DNA of 64,000 nt from Actinoplanes lutulentus (lineage in GTDB: Bacteria; Actinomycetota; Actinomycetes; Mycobacteriales; Micromonosporaceae). The stretch spans positions 682,001 through 746,000 of the forward strand of contig NZ_QLMJ01000002.1 of assembly GCF_003259845.1 (NCBI RefSeq), read 5' to 3'. Shown here piece after piece: positions 1 through 8,757 of this stretch (its first letter is position 1; each line of letters begins with the position of its first letter). Below the pieces are notes generated by a model. It was not told the DNA's origin, searched no databases, and saw nothing but the letters and a program-made list of their open reading frames with translations. Made by a program: the position numbers and the translations under genes.

Positions 1-1
1 C

Positions 2-1174
2 GGTGACAGCGGCGACGACGAGGCGAGCACCAGTGCCAGCTCGTCGGCGACCGTCAAGTCGTACGAGAAGTCGGTGGCCGGCGTCGTCGAGGCGTCCGAG
101 GCGTTCCTCACCACGCTGGACGACGACCAGAAGGCCGAGGTGCAGCTGGAGCTCACCGAGGAGAACGCGGTCGCGTGGTCGAACCTGCCGTGCGGGTCGA
201 CGTGCCGGCCGGGTATCGCGTTCTCCGACCTTGACGCGAGTCAGCTGGCGGCGGCCAAGAGTGTGCTGAAGACGGCGCTCGGGGCGGAGACGGATTCGGG
301 GTATGCGCGGGTGGAGCAGTTGCTGCTCGCCGACGATTACCTGGCGGATGCGCAGTCGTCTTCCTCGTCGTCCTCCGGGGGTCCTGGCTCCTCGGGCGGG
401 CCTGGCTCCTCCGGAGGGCCTGGCTTTTCCGGCGGGCCTGGCTTTTCCGGCGGGCCTGGCGGGGGCATGTCTGGTGGTCCGGGATCCTCGGGCGGTCCGG
501 GTGGGGACAGCAGTGGTGGTGGCTACGGGAGCGGCCTCTACTACCTGGCCTTCCTGGGCGCGCCGAGTGTGACCGGGACGTGGCAGCTGAACTTCGGTGG
601 GCACCACCTGGCGATCCACATGACGTACAAATCCGGAAAAGTCATCGGAGCGTCCCCGTTCTTCGTCGGGGTCGAGCCGACCAGCTGGACCGACGCCGGC
701 ACCACGCACGCGCCGCTCGCCGACATGAAGAAGGCGCTGCTCGCCATGACCGGCAGCCTCAGCGCCGCCGAGCTGAAGAAGGCGAAGCTCAGCCAGACCT
801 TCACCGACGTGCTGGTCGGGCCGCAGAAGGACGGGCAGTTCCCGGAGACCAAGCAGGGACTCGCGGTCAGCTCGCTCACCGACGCCCAGAAGAAGCTGGT
901 CCTCGCCGCGATCGAGCCGTGGGTGGCGGGCGCCGACGACGCCACGGCGACCTCGTTGCTCGCTACGTATGAGGAGGAGCTGGACAAGACGTACATCGGC
1001 TGGTCCGGCACGACGGCTCTGGAAGCGCACGCTGACTACGTACGCATCGACGGGCCGAGCGTGTGGGTGGAGTTCGTCTGCCAGGACGGCGTGGTCATCC
1101 AGAACCAGATCCACTACCACACCGTTTATCGCGACCACACCCGTGACTACGGCGGCGAGTTCTCCTTCTCATGA
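2..1174 (+). CDS. DUF3500 family protein (5' end cut by window edge)
   Basis: The reading frame is open from base 2, so the true start lies upstream; GTG at 74 is only an internal candidate. The C-terminal half matches my recollection of DUF3500 proteins: a segment around GTWQLNFGGHHLAIHMTY, then a closing segment with IHYHTVYRDHTRDYGGEF. DUF3500 proteins have no firmly assigned biochemical role. Between an N-terminal helical part and the conserved core is a low-complexity linker (about bases 355-525) of serine runs and repeated S-G-G-P-G units, which probably acts as a flexible spacer. The stop overlaps the ATG of the next gene (ATGA), indicating translational coupling. Family confidence is good; function is unknown. 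Confidence 0.8.
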   Translation, partial: GDSGDDEASTSASSSATVKSYEKSVAGVVEASEAFLTTLDDDQKAEVQLELTEENAVAWSNLPCGSTCRPGIAFSDLDASQLAAAKSVLKTALGAETDSGYARVEQLLLADDYLADAQSSSSSSSGGPGSSGGPGSSGGPGFSGGPGFSGGPGGGMSGGPGSSGGPGGDSSGGGYGSGLYYLAFLGAPSVTGTWQLNFGGHHLAIHMTYKSGKVIGASPFFVGVEPTSWTDAGTTHAPLADMKKALLAMTGSLSAAELKKAKLSQTFTDVLVGPQKDGQFPETKQGLAVSSLTDAQKKLVLAAIEPWVAGADDATATSLLATYEEELDKTYIGWSGTTALEAHADYVRIDGPSVWVEFVCQDGVVIQNQIHYHTVYRDHTRDYGGEFSFS

Positions 1175-1794
1175 TCGTTCTGGTTCTCGTGGCGGCGGCG
1201 CTCCTTCTCGGGTCGCCGCCGCCGGCGTATGCGCACCCGATGCCGGATTCCGCGGTCGTCCTGGAGATGGGGGAGTCGTCGGTGTCGGCGTCGATCCGGA
1301 TCCCCGCTGAGGAGCTGATGCTCGCGAGTGGCGCTGACGTCCGGTCCTATCTGAGTGCTCACCTGCGGCCGGTCACCGAGGACGGTGTGCCGTGGCAGGT
1401 GTCGATCGACGAGGTGGGGACGGAGCAGTCCGGTTCGTACCGTGAGGTGGTCGCCTCGGCGAGGCTGACGCCGCCGGGTGGCGGGGCGGTGGGCCGGTTC
1501 GTGCTGGGGTACGACGCGGTGGTGCACCAGGTGGCCACGCATGTGGTCGTGGTTTCGGTGCGGGTTCGGGGTGGGCTGCGCGAAGTGGGCGTGGTGCGGA
1601 TGGACAACCGCACGATGACGATCCCGCCGCTGGTGGTGGATGTCGGCGGGGGTGGTCGGGGGGCGGTGTCGAGCTTCGGCCTGGACGCCGAGCAGGTGGC
1701 GGAGTTGGCAGTGGCCGCAGTGGCCGCGGCGGCCGTCGTGATCGGCGGGTCAGCGGCGTTCGTGGCAAGGCGAAGGCGCACGTCCACCAGCTGA
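1171..1794 (+). CDS. HupE/UreJ-like N-terminal domain protein with a single C-terminal membrane anchor
   Basis: The 207-residue product has a signal peptide (hydrophobic residues 2-18, then AYAHPMPDS) followed by a beta-rich domain. HPMPDSAVVLEMGESSV resembles the extracytoplasmic N-terminal region of HupE/UreJ_2 proteins, which usually continue into about six membrane helices. Here there is only one predicted helix near residues 178-200, followed by an RRRR stop-transfer motif. The protein therefore appears to be an anchored ectodomain without the HupE membrane body. The 500 bases downstream do not encode the missing helices, so a simple frameshift is not evident. It overlaps the DUF3500 gene by 4 bp, and the two probably act together outside the membrane. 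HupE proteins are linked to nickel/metal transport; that role cannot be assumed here. Confidence 0.65.
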   Translation: MIVLVLVAAALLLGSPPPAYAHPMPDSAVVLEMGESSVSASIRIPAEELMLASGADVRSYLSAHLRPVTEDGVPWQVSIDEVGTEQSGSYREVVASARLTPPGGGAVGRFVLGYDAVVHQVATHVVVVSVRVRGGLREVGVVRMDNRTMTIPPLVVDVGGGGRGAVSSFGLDAEQVAELAVAAVAAAAVVIGGSAAFVARRRRTSTS

Positions 1795-2028
1795 CGGCCA
1801 CGAAACCGAGGCGGCGTTGCCTGTTCTGCTCGGGGCGTGGGGAGCTGTGGGGGGCGTTGCCTGTTCTGGTCGGGGGTCTGGAGCTGCGGCGGGGCTGCCT
1901 GTCTGGTCGGGTCCGTGGTGCGTCGGGGCATGCGCGGAGCGCCAGTCGGACGGGGGCGTGGGTCGGGTCGCGGCGTGGGTCAGGTCGCACATAACGCCAC
2001 CGTGTGCCCGGGTCTACGCCCTGGCCGT

Positions 2029-2065
2029 GATGAAGTCGCACAATCCGCAACCGTGCGACTTCATC
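2029..2065. repeat. Perfect 13-bp inverted repeat, possible bidirectional terminator
   Basis: Left arm GATGAAGTCGCAC (2029-2041), 11-nt loop, right arm GTGCGACTTCATC (2053-2065), all 13 positions paired. It lies between two convergent genes. There is no T-run on either side, so it would be a hairpin without the canonical U-tract. It could equally be a dispersed palindromic repeat. Confidence 0.6.
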
Positions 2066-2184
2066 CACGCAAATCCGAGCATCCGTGCGCTCCCAGCGAC
2101 GTGCGCCCGAGCTCACCGTGTGCCCCTAAGCAGCGTGTGCCCGAGTCCACCGTGCGTCCCCAAGCAACGTGCGCCCGAGCCCGC

Positions 2185-2226
2185 CGGCACCGGCACCGGC
2201 ACCGGCACCGGCACCGGCACCGGCAC
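2185..2226. repeat. Hexamer tandem repeat (CGGCAC)x7
   Basis: Seven uninterrupted copies of CGGCAC are followed by a CGGCAG variant and more GGC-rich sequence up to the stop of the MFS gene at 2291. Such short tandem arrays are prone to slippage; no function is implied. Confidence 0.85.
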
Positions 2227-2290
2227 CGGCAGCACCGGCGCCGGCGGCAGCGGCGGTGGCAGCGGCGGTGGCGGCGGCGGTGGCAGCGGG

Positions 2291-3541
2291 TCAGGGGCGG
2301 GTGGCCTGGGCTATTGGGGTCCAGGCTGCGGCCAGGATTGCTGTCATTGCTGCTGCGGCCAGCCAGAACGGGAAGGTCAGGCCCCATGTCTGGGCAAGCA
2401 CCCCGCCCAGCAGGGTTCCGATTGCCGCGCCGCCGGTCTCCAGCAGGGCGTAGACGCTGCTCACCCGGCCCAGCAGGTGGTTCGGGACCAGGCGTTGCCG
2501 CAGCGACGACGTGATCACGCCCCAGACCACCGTCTGGACGCCGAACAGGATCAGGACCGTGCCGGCTACCCACGCGTGTGTTGTTGTTGCCAGGACCACG
2601 TGGGTGAGGATCTCCACCAGCAGGCCGGTGCGCAGGACCGCCGCCGCGCCGAAGCGGGACGTCACCCGGGACGCCAGCGCCGCGCCGAGCAGGCCGCCGA
2701 TGGCGAATGTGGTCAGCAGCAGGCCGTAGCCGACATCGGAGACGCCGAGGCGGTGCCGGGCGTAGAGGACGAACACCGCGAACGCCGTACAGAACGCGAT
2801 GTTGCCGAGGCCCATCGCGCCGGCGAGCGTACGCAAGAGGCGATCTCCATGCAGAAAGCGCAACCCTTCGGCGATGTCCTTGCGCAGGGAGCGACGCGGC
2901 ATAACGGACGAAACGCCGGGTGAGGGGAGGGAGAAGATCAGGGCGGCCGACACCGCGAAGCTCACCGCGTCGACGCCGAACGGCACGGCCGCGGCGATTC
3001 CGAACAGCCATGCGCCCAGTGGCTTCGCCGCGAACTGGTTCGCGACCGTGAACGTCGCGCTCAGCCTCGCGTTCGCGCGGGGCAGATCCGCCGGCGCGAC
3101 CAGCTGGGGCAGCATCGCGCCGCCGGCCGTGTCGACCAGGGTCTCGCCGGTGCCGAGGATGAACAGCACCAGGTAGATCAGGACGACGGAAGCGAACCCG
3201 AATCCGACCGCGACGGTCAGGACGGTCAGCGCCGCCGCTCGGCCCAGGTTGGCCGCGACGATCAGGCGGCGACGGTCGAGCCGGTCCGCGAAAACCCCGC
3301 TGAGCAGGGAGAACAGCAGCCAGGGCAGCTGCTGGGCGAAGACGCCGCCGGCGATCAGGATCGGGTTGCCGGTGACCGAGGCGAGCAGCAGCGGGCCGGC
3401 CACCATGGTGAGGCCGTCGCCGAGGTTGGAGACCGCCGACGCGGTCCAGAGACGGTTGAAGCCCGCGCCGAGGCGCGGGAGGAGGGTACGCAAAACAGCT
3501 CCTCGAGCCAGGAGGGAAACGGTCGTCGAGAACCGCTCCAC
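2291..3541 (-). CDS. MFS transporter (DHA3/EntS-like drug or siderophore exporter type)
   Basis: The 416-residue protein has about 12 hydrophobic segments. An N-terminal FNRLWTASAVSNLGDG motif and the loop FADRLDRRRLIVAANLGRA (motif A region, about residues 82-100) are characteristic of the MFS_3 group that includes EntS-like exporters. A second half-repeat begins near LGVSDVGYGLLLTTFAIGG. The ATG at 3541 gives the normal family length. The gene follows the alpha/beta hydrolase gene on the same strand but is separated from it by a strong terminator, so it probably has its own promoter. The substrate cannot be inferred; proton-driven efflux is the usual activity. Confidence 0.85.
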   Translation of the reverse strand: MERFSTTVSLLARGAVLRTLLPRLGAGFNRLWTASAVSNLGDGLTMVAGPLLLASVTGNPILIAGGVFAQQLPWLLFSLLSGVFADRLDRRRLIVAANLGRAAALTVLTVAVGFGFASVVLIYLVLFILGTGETLVDTAGGAMLPQLVAPADLPRANARLSATFTVANQFAAKPLGAWLFGIAAAVPFGVDAVSFAVSAALIFSLPSPGVSSVMPRRSLRKDIAEGLRFLHGDRLLRTLAGAMGLGNIAFCTAFAVFVLYARHRLGVSDVGYGLLLTTFAIGGLLGAALASRVTSRFGAAAVLRTGLLVEILTHVVLATTTHAWVAGTVLILFGVQTVVWGVITSSLRQRLVPNHLLGRVSSVYALLETGGAAIGTLLGGVLAQTWGLTFPFWLAAAAMTAILAAAWTPIAQATRP

Positions 3542-3640
3542 GAAGGCGAGGAACTACAGCCGCGCGGCTGTTCAGCGGGCGGCGAGCTCCAGCGAACGCG
3601 AAGCGGTGACCGTGACCAGGCTGAGGCGCATATCCACTCC

Positions 3641-3683
3641 CCAAAAAAGACGAAGGGGTCCCGGGGAGAAACCCCGGGACCCC
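3641..3683 (-). terminator. Rho-independent terminator of the alpha/beta hydrolase gene
   Basis: A perfect 12-bp stem (3655-3666 with 3672-3683, arms GGGGTCCCGGGG/CCCCGGGACCCC) and an AGAAA loop are followed on the minus strand by a six-T run (complement of 3643-3648). It begins 7 nt after the hydrolase stop codon. This is a textbook intrinsic terminator, unusually clear for such a GC-rich genome. Confidence 0.93.
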
Positions 3684-3689
3684 AACCTA

Positions 3690-4523
3690 TCAAGCGTTGT
3701 AACTGTTCAGGAACGCCAGCAGATCGTTGTTGAGCTGGTCCTTGTGCGTGTCGGTGATGCCGTGCGGCCCACCCTCGTAAACCTTCAGCTCAGCGCCCTT
3801 GACCAGCGCCGCGGACGCCTTGCCGCCCACCTCGAACGGCACGACCTGGTCGTCGTCACCGTGGATGACCAGCGTCGGCACGTCGAACTTGGCGAGGTCG
3901 CCGCGGAAGTCGGTGGCCGAGAAAGCGGCGATCGACTCGTACGCGTTCCGGTGCCCGGACGCCATGCCCTGCAGCCAGAACGAGTCACGGGGTCCCCGCG
4001 CCACATTCGCGCCCGGCCGGTTGTTGCCGAAGAACGGGCCGTCGGCGAGGTCCCGGTACAGCTGCGAGCGGTCGGCGAGCGACCCGGCACGCAGGCCGTC
4101 GAAGACCTCGAGCGGAACGCCACCCGGGTTGTCGGGCGTCTGCAGCATCAGCGGCGGCACCGCGGACACCAGCACGGCCTGCGCGACCCGCGAGGTGCCG
4201 TGGTTGCCGATGTACCGGCTGATCTCGCCGCCGCCGGTGGAGAAGCCGATGAGGGTCACCTCGCGAAGATCGAGACTCTCCACCAGGAAAGCCAGGTCCG
4301 CCGCGTACGTGTTCATCTCGTTGCCGTGCCAGGTCTGCGTCGACTTGCCGTGGCCGCGCCGGTCGTGGGCGATGACCCGGTACCCGTTCTCGGCCAGGAA
4401 GAGCTGCTGCGCCTCCCAGCTGTCCGAGTTCAGCGGCCAGCCGTGGCTGAGCACGACCGGACGTCCCGTGCCCCAGTCCTTGTAGAAGATCTGGGTGCCG
4501 TCCGAGGTCGTGACGAAGCTCAT
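3690..4523 (-). CDS. Alpha/beta hydrolase, non-heme chloroperoxidase/perhydrolase type
   Basis: The 277-residue protein has the expected family length. The catalytic triad is visible: nucleophile Ser95 in GFSTGG, Asp near residue 224 in HGDDDQVVP, and His254 in GGPHGIT; the oxyanion segment is [12 protein letters not shown]. Members of this group are cofactor-free esterases that often show perhydrolase (peracid-forming) activity, historically called bacterial non-heme haloperoxidases. I chose the ATG at 4523 because AAAGGA precedes it at ideal spacing; the frame extends 9 codons further upstream without a ribosome-binding site. It is a single-gene unit ending at the terminator at 3641-3683. 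The STAND regulator upstream on the same strand might control it, but that is inference. Confidence 0.9.
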   Translation of the reverse strand: MSFVTTSDGTQIFYKDWGTGRPVVLSHGWPLNSDSWEAQQLFLAENGYRVIAHDRRGHGKSTQTWHGNEMNTYAADLAFLVESLDLREVTLIGFSTGGGEISRYIGNHGTSRVAQAVLVSAVPPLMLQTPDNPGGVPLEVFDGLRAGSLADRSQLYRDLADGPFFGNNRPGANVARGPRDSFWLQGMASGHRNAYESIAAFSATDFRGDLAKFDVPTLVIHGDDDQVVPFEVGGKASAALVKGAELKVYEGGPHGITDTHKDQLNNDLLAFLNSYNA

Positions 4524-4613
4524 GTGGATCCTTTCCGTCCGGCGGCGCACCGAACCGGCGCCGCCGCATAGGGAAATTCCACCATCGCGGACGAGAGGAA
4601 ACCACGCAGGAAA

Positions 4614-6863
4614 TTAGGCAGAAGTAAGCGCGGCCAGCTGTGCACGGGCGAGCGCGATGCCCTTCTCGAAGTGTGCCTCTTCGAGAAGCTCCAGCGCCAG
4701 GGTCAGCGAGGTACGCGCCGCGTCCGGCGAACCCAGCGCGGAACGGGCCCGGCCCAGCGTGAGGTGGACCTGCCCGGTGAGGCTGTTGTCGCCGGTCTGC
4801 TGGACCATCGGCAGCGCCAGTTCGGCCTCCCGCAGGGCCTCCTCCCAGCGGCCCAGGCCGGCGAGGACCTCACCGGCGAACGTGTGCGCGCCGGCCTGGG
4901 CGCTCATCGCAGGCCGCGGTGAGACGGGCCGGATCGCCGCCTCGCGGATCGTCGAGGCGAACATCTCCAGGGCCTCCTCCTCGCGTCCCATCGCGGCGAA
5001 CAGCAGGCCGAGACCCTGGAAGTGCTGGATGTACGCGTCATGATCGCCGACGTCCGAGGCCAGCTTCTGCGCCCGCTGGTACAGCGGCAGGGCCCGTTCG
5101 AGCTGACCGGCGAACCGTGAGGCGGTGCCCGCGTAGGTCAGCGCCCAGGCCTGCTCCTTCACGTCGCCGATCTCGACGGCCAGGTCGTACCCCCGCATCG
5201 CGATGTCGGCGCCCTCCTCCGGCCGCCGGGCCGCGTGGGTGGCCGCCCAGGCGAAGTAGTTGAGGTGGGTGACCTCCTGGTGGCGGTCGGGCAGCTGGGC
5301 GGCGGCGGTTTGGGACAGGCCGTAGACCTCGTACCAGCCGGCCCAGAAGACCATCGAGTCGGAGAACCAGTGCATAGCCTCGGCCACGTCGACGACGAGC
5401 TGGTGCCGCCCGGCCTCGGCCGCCCAGCGCAGCGCGCCGAGCCAGTTGTCCGCCTCGGAGCGCAGCCACTCGCCGGCCTCCGCCTCGTCGGCGAGCGGCA
5501 CCAGGCCGTCGTAGTCGTCGGGGCGGCTGCCGTAGCCCGGTTCGAACCAGCGGCCGGCCACGATCGCGGTCTCCAGCAGCCATGTCGTCAATCGGGAACG
5601 GGTTTCCGCGCGTACCCCGGAAGGCTCTTCGGTGTTGAGTCTCTGCGCGGCGTAGAGGCGGATCAGGTCGTGGAAGCGGTAGCGGATCCAGCCGTCCGGT
5701 TCGGGCATCAGCATGCCCAGCTCGACGAGTTCCTCCAGGCCGTCGACGGCCTCGTCCGGTCCGATCCCGGCGAGCACCGCGGCGATCTCCGGGGAGAAGC
5801 AGACGCCCGGCACGTGCGCGAGACGCCGGAACAGCGCCCTGGCCGGCGCGCTGAGCTGGGTGTGCGAGAGCGCGAACGCGGTCGCCACCCCGGCGTCGCC
5901 CACCGACAGGGCGGCCAGCCGCCGGTCGGCGTCGGCGAGGCGGGTGAGCAGGTGACCGACGGTCCAGGAGGGCCGGGTGGCGAGGCGGGTCCCGGCGATC
6001 CGCAGCGCGAGCGGGAGGTGGCCGCAGAGCAGCGAGACCTGGTCGACCTCGGGTCCGACGGCCTGCGCGGCGATCGCACCGAGCAGCTCGGCCGACTCGG
6101 CGGGGGCCAGCGGCGCGAGGGGCAGCCGGAGCACGCCTTCCAGGCCGCCGAGGACCCGGCGGCTGGTCACCACGGCCACGCTCGCGCCGTCACCGGGCAG
6201 TAGTGGGCGTACCTGTGCCTCGTTGCCGGCGTTGTCGAGCACCAGCAGGCAGCGGCGTGAGGTGAGCGCGGCCCGCAGCTGGCTGGAGCGTTCCTCGTTG
6301 GTCTCGGCGATCCGGCGCGGGCTGACCTCCAGGGCGCGCAGCAGCCGGACCAGGGCCTCGCCGACCTCCATCGGGGCCTCGTCGGTGCCGCGCAGGTCGA
6401 GGTAGAACTGCCCGTCCGGGAACCGGTCCTTCAGATCGCCGGCGAGCCGCAGCGCGAAAGCGGTCTTGCCGAGCCCGGCCTGCCCGTGCACCACGGCGAC
6501 GGGGGCGGGCCTTTCTGCCTCAAAACCCACAAAATCCCGAAAAATGCGAATTTCCGCCGCCCGGCCCACGAAATCACTGACCGCCCGCGGCAGCTCGCAC
6601 ACCCGCGGCCGGTCCGAAACCCCGCGCGACCTCTGCTCCTCGGCCGCGTCCTCCAGCTCCCGCAGCTTCGCCGCGTCAAGGCCGAGCCCACCGGCGAGCG
6701 CGGTGAGCGTGCGGGCCTGCGGCGCACGGCTGTGCCCGCGCTCCATGTCGCTGATCGCCCGGCCGCTCACCCCGGACGCCGCGGCGAGCTGCTCGATGGT
6801 CAGACCGGCGGACCGGCGGAGGGAACGAAGGCTTGCACCGAACGAGGACACGCCATTACTCAA
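4614..6863 (-). CDS. XRE-type HTH / NB-ARC ATPase / TPR transcriptional regulator (STAND family)
   Basis: This protein of about 749 residues is modular. An XRE-like helix-turn-helix at about residues 9-64 (LRRSAGLTIEQLAAASG) is followed by an NB-ARC ATPase with P-loop GQAGLGKT (127-134), Walker B-like LLVLDNAGN, a GHLPLALRIAG motif and an MHD-like FHD, then TPR-like helical repeats. STAND proteins are nucleotide-driven switches in which TPRs sense a ligand or partner and release the DNA-binding part. Start choice: GGTGAG lies 9 nt before a TTG at 6863; GTG at 6851 is the alternative. The stop of the FHA gene lies just upstream, so read-through from the kinase operon is possible. The target genes are unknown; the adjacent hydrolase gene is a candidate. 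Confidence 0.82.
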   Translation of the reverse strand: MSNGVSSFGASLRSLRRSAGLTIEQLAAASGVSGRAISDMERGHSRAPQARTLTALAGGLGLDAAKLRELEDAAEEQRSRGVSDRPRVCELPRAVSDFVGRAAEIRIFRDFVGFEAERPAPVAVVHGQAGLGKTAFALRLAGDLKDRFPDGQFYLDLRGTDEAPMEVGEALVRLLRALEVSPRRIAETNEERSSQLRAALTSRRCLLVLDNAGNEAQVRPLLPGDGASVAVVTSRRVLGGLEGVLRLPLAPLAPAESAELLGAIAAQAVGPEVDQVSLLCGHLPLALRIAGTRLATRPSWTVGHLLTRLADADRRLAALSVGDAGVATAFALSHTQLSAPARALFRRLAHVPGVCFSPEIAAVLAGIGPDEAVDGLEELVELGMLMPEPDGWIRYRFHDLIRLYAAQRLNTEEPSGVRAETRSRLTTWLLETAIVAGRWFEPGYGSRPDDYDGLVPLADEAEAGEWLRSEADNWLGALRWAAEAGRHQLVVDVAEAMHWFSDSMVFWAGWYEVYGLSQTAAAQLPDRHQEVTHLNYFAWAATHAARRPEEGADIAMRGYDLAVEIGDVKEQAWALTYAGTASRFAGQLERALPLYQRAQKLASDVGDHDAYIQHFQGLGLLFAAMGREEEALEMFASTIREAAIRPVSPRPAMSAQAGAHTFAGEVLAGLGRWEEALREAELALPMVQQTGDNSLTGQVHLTLGRARSALGSPDAARTSLTLALELLEEAHFEKGIALARAQLAALTSA

Positions 6864-6873
6864 CCAAACGAGC

Positions 6874-7485
6874 TCACCCGGCCGCGTGCAGGGTGATCGT
6901 CGTCCAGATACCCACGTGCACCTGGTCACCGTCCTTGAGGGTGCGGGTCTGCCCGGCGGTGAGCGGGGCGTCCTCGTCGTTGATGTACGTCCCGTTCGTC
7001 GAGCCCAGGTCGGAGACCAGCCAGTCGCCGTCGATCGTGAGCGTCAGCAGCGCGTGATGGTGCGAGACTCCCGGGTCGTCGGAGAGGTCCAGGTCGGGTT
7101 CGATGCCCTTGGACGAGCTGCGACGCCCGATCCGCACCTGCGGCGGCGCGAGTGGCACGGTCAGCCGGGGAGCGTCGTCCGGGAACGTGACACCCTCGAC
7201 GTCGTTGGCGTCGAAGTAGACGCGGTCCGCGAAGACCGTCCCGGTCCAGCCGGTGATCGGCGTGCCGGGCAGGCTGTCCAGCTGGGGTGCGCGGCCGGTG
7301 TCGTGGTCGTACCCGCAGTCCTCACAGAAGCGGCCGCCGCGCGGGGTCCCGCAGTGCGGGCACGAAGTTTCGGATATTTCCGAAATTTCGGAAACAACAG
7401 GAGCTGCGCCGATCTTCGCCCCGCAAACATCACAAAAGTCGCTCTCCGACGACTGATGTCCCTTCGGACAGACCCAGGAACTCAC
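6874..7485 (-). CDS. Zinc-ribbon and FHA-domain protein (phosphothreonine reader)
   Basis: The 203-residue product has two zinc-ribbon-like modules in its first 60 residues (CPKGH...FCDVCG and CPHCG...FCEDCG) and a C-terminal FHA domain. The domain is recognisable by RIGRRSSSKG, VSHHHALL and LGSTNGTYIND, the loops that bind phosphothreonine. It starts with GTG overlapping the VWA gene stop (GTGA at 7482-7485) and is the last gene of the kinase operon. In mycobacteria the FHA protein GarA is the key PknG substrate, binding 2-oxoglutarate-metabolising enzymes until it is phosphorylated. This protein is a plausible counterpart, but its domain order differs from GarA (zinc ribbons replace the N-terminal phosphorylation tail), so equivalence is inference. 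Confidence 0.88.
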   Translation of the reverse strand: MSSWVCPKGHQSSESDFCDVCGAKIGAAPVVSEISEISETSCPHCGTPRGGRFCEDCGYDHDTGRAPQLDSLPGTPITGWTGTVFADRVYFDANDVEGVTFPDDAPRLTVPLAPPQVRIGRRSSSKGIEPDLDLSDDPGVSHHHALLTLTIDGDWLVSDLGSTNGTYINDEDAPLTAGQTRTLKDGDQVHVGIWTTITLHAAG

Positions 7486-8747
7486 TGAGCCCGCCCGACC
7501 CGCACCGTCTTCGTCGACCGGGTGTCCAACGCCATCTCGTCCTCGGCGTTGACCTTCCGGCGCAACCGCACCGTCCCGGTGGCCGGATCCTCTATCTCCA
7601 CGACCTTGGCGAGCAGCTCCGACGTAGCAGTGTTCCCACTCGCGTGCGCCAGCTGCGCGGCCCGCCCGAACTTCAGCGTCGCCGTGTGATCGTCACCGGT
7701 CTCCCGGGCGGCCAGGCCCTCCTGGATCGCCGAGGCGAGTTCAGCCTGCCCGGTGTAGTGCGCCACCTGCCTGTTGATCCGGGTGGACAGCGCCGTGTCG
7801 TCGGTCCACACCGCCTTGACCAGCGACTGCGAGTGCACGGTGTCGCCCTCGACGACGGAGACCCGGGCGGCGAGCATCTCGTCACCGGCCGCGCCCGGCG
7901 TCACGTCCACGCAGATGTGGTAGTCGCGGCTCTCCTGGCCCCAGGCGCCGAGCGGGTATCGGCCGGCCCGCGGACCGTCCTCGACCCGCTTGCCGGTCAG
8001 GTCGGTCACCTGCGGCTCGACCTGTTTCACGAACCGGACCGTGGTGTTGACCGGGGTCCAGACCTTGAGCTGCACGTCGGCGCTGGTCTTGCCCATCGCG
8101 GTGGTCATCATCTGCTGGAACGCGGCGGTCAGCTCGATCGGCCGGGCCACGATGTCCACGGTGCCCAGCATCGCGGTGGCGATCTTGCGGAGTTCGGAGA
8201 CCTTCCAGTTCGTGCCGACACCCCGGCAGTCGACGCTGAACCGGCCGTTGATCGACTCCAGGACCTGTTCGAGGTACCCGTACCGCTCGCCGTTGTCACC
8301 GTCGGTGAGCAGGATGGCGTGCGCGATGTCGCCGGGACGCTGGGCGAACAGCTGCGCCGCGAGCAGCAGCCACGCGCCCATCGCGGTGCCGCCGGACGCC
8401 TGCAGCCGGTCGATCGAGCGCAGCGCCGTGGCGCGGGTCTCGGGCGAGGAGACCGCGAGCCGTCCCGGTTCCGGGAAGAGCTGCTGCGCGGTGCTCACCC
8501 CCGCGATGATCGCGAAGTGCACACCGTCGTCGATGCACTCCACGGCGGCTTTCGCGGCCTGCCGGGCAGCCCCGATCCGGCCTTCGGCCTGCATCGATCC
8601 GGACGCGTCCACAATGATGATCTCGGTGGCGCCGGCCGTGCGGACGCCACCCGCCGCGCCGGTCGACGTGACCGTGACGATCGCGTTGACCTCGCTCGCG
8701 CCCAGGGGGAGAAACTCGTTCTGGAACGCCTCAGCGGTGTACGACAC
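7482..8747 (-). CDS. VWA-domain protein in PknG operon
   Basis: The 421-residue protein has a von Willebrand A fold near residues 45-220. Its metal-binding MIDAS elements are present: DASGS (IIIVDASGSMQ), a threonine in GGTAMGA, and aspartate in LLTDGDNG. The C-terminal part is a beta-rich region then helices with no family I can name. VWA proteins usually mediate metal-dependent protein-protein contacts, and bacterial kinase/phosphatase clusters commonly encode one. I place the start at GTG 8747 because GAGGGAG lies 6 nt upstream; the frame could begin at TTG 8771. The PP2C stop (8758-8760) lies just upstream and the FHA gene overlaps its end, so all are co-translated. A scaffold role is inference. 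Confidence 0.85.
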   Translation of the reverse strand: MSYTAEAFQNEFLPLGASEVNAIVTVTSTGAAGGVRTAGATEIIIVDASGSMQAEGRIGAARQAAKAAVECIDDGVHFAIIAGVSTAQQLFPEPGRLAVSSPETRATALRSIDRLQASGGTAMGAWLLLAAQLFAQRPGDIAHAILLTDGDNGERYGYLEQVLESINGRFSVDCRGVGTNWKVSELRKIATAMLGTVDIVARPIELTAAFQQMMTTAMGKTSADVQLKVWTPVNTTVRFVKQVEPQVTDLTGKRVEDGPRAGRYPLGAWGQESRDYHICVDVTPGAAGDEMLAARVSVVEGDTVHSQSLVKAVWTDDTALSTRINRQVAHYTGQAELASAIQEGLAARETGDDHTATLKFGRAAQLAHASGNTATSELLAKVVEIEDPATGTVRLRRKVNAEDEMALDTRSTKTVRVGRAQ

Positions 8748-8757
8748 TCGAACTCCC

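Larger units (their letters stand above)
1795..2290. other. Gene-free convergent intergenic region with repeats
   Basis: About 500 bp lie between the 3' ends of the HupE-like gene (+) and the MFS gene (-). I see imperfect direct repeats of a CTGCCTGTTCTGG-like motif at 1815-1905, a perfect 13-bp inverted repeat at 2029-2065, several copies of a CGTGYGCCCGAG-like motif at about 2098-2180, and a CGGCAC hexamer array at 2185-2226. The open frames crossing this region have low-complexity, frame-independent composition, and I do not regard them as genes. Confidence 0.7.

Noticed and set aside
1817..2923. 368-codon plus-strand frame
   Set aside because: It runs through repeats and then antisense to the MFS transporter gene; composition is low-complexity without domain features.
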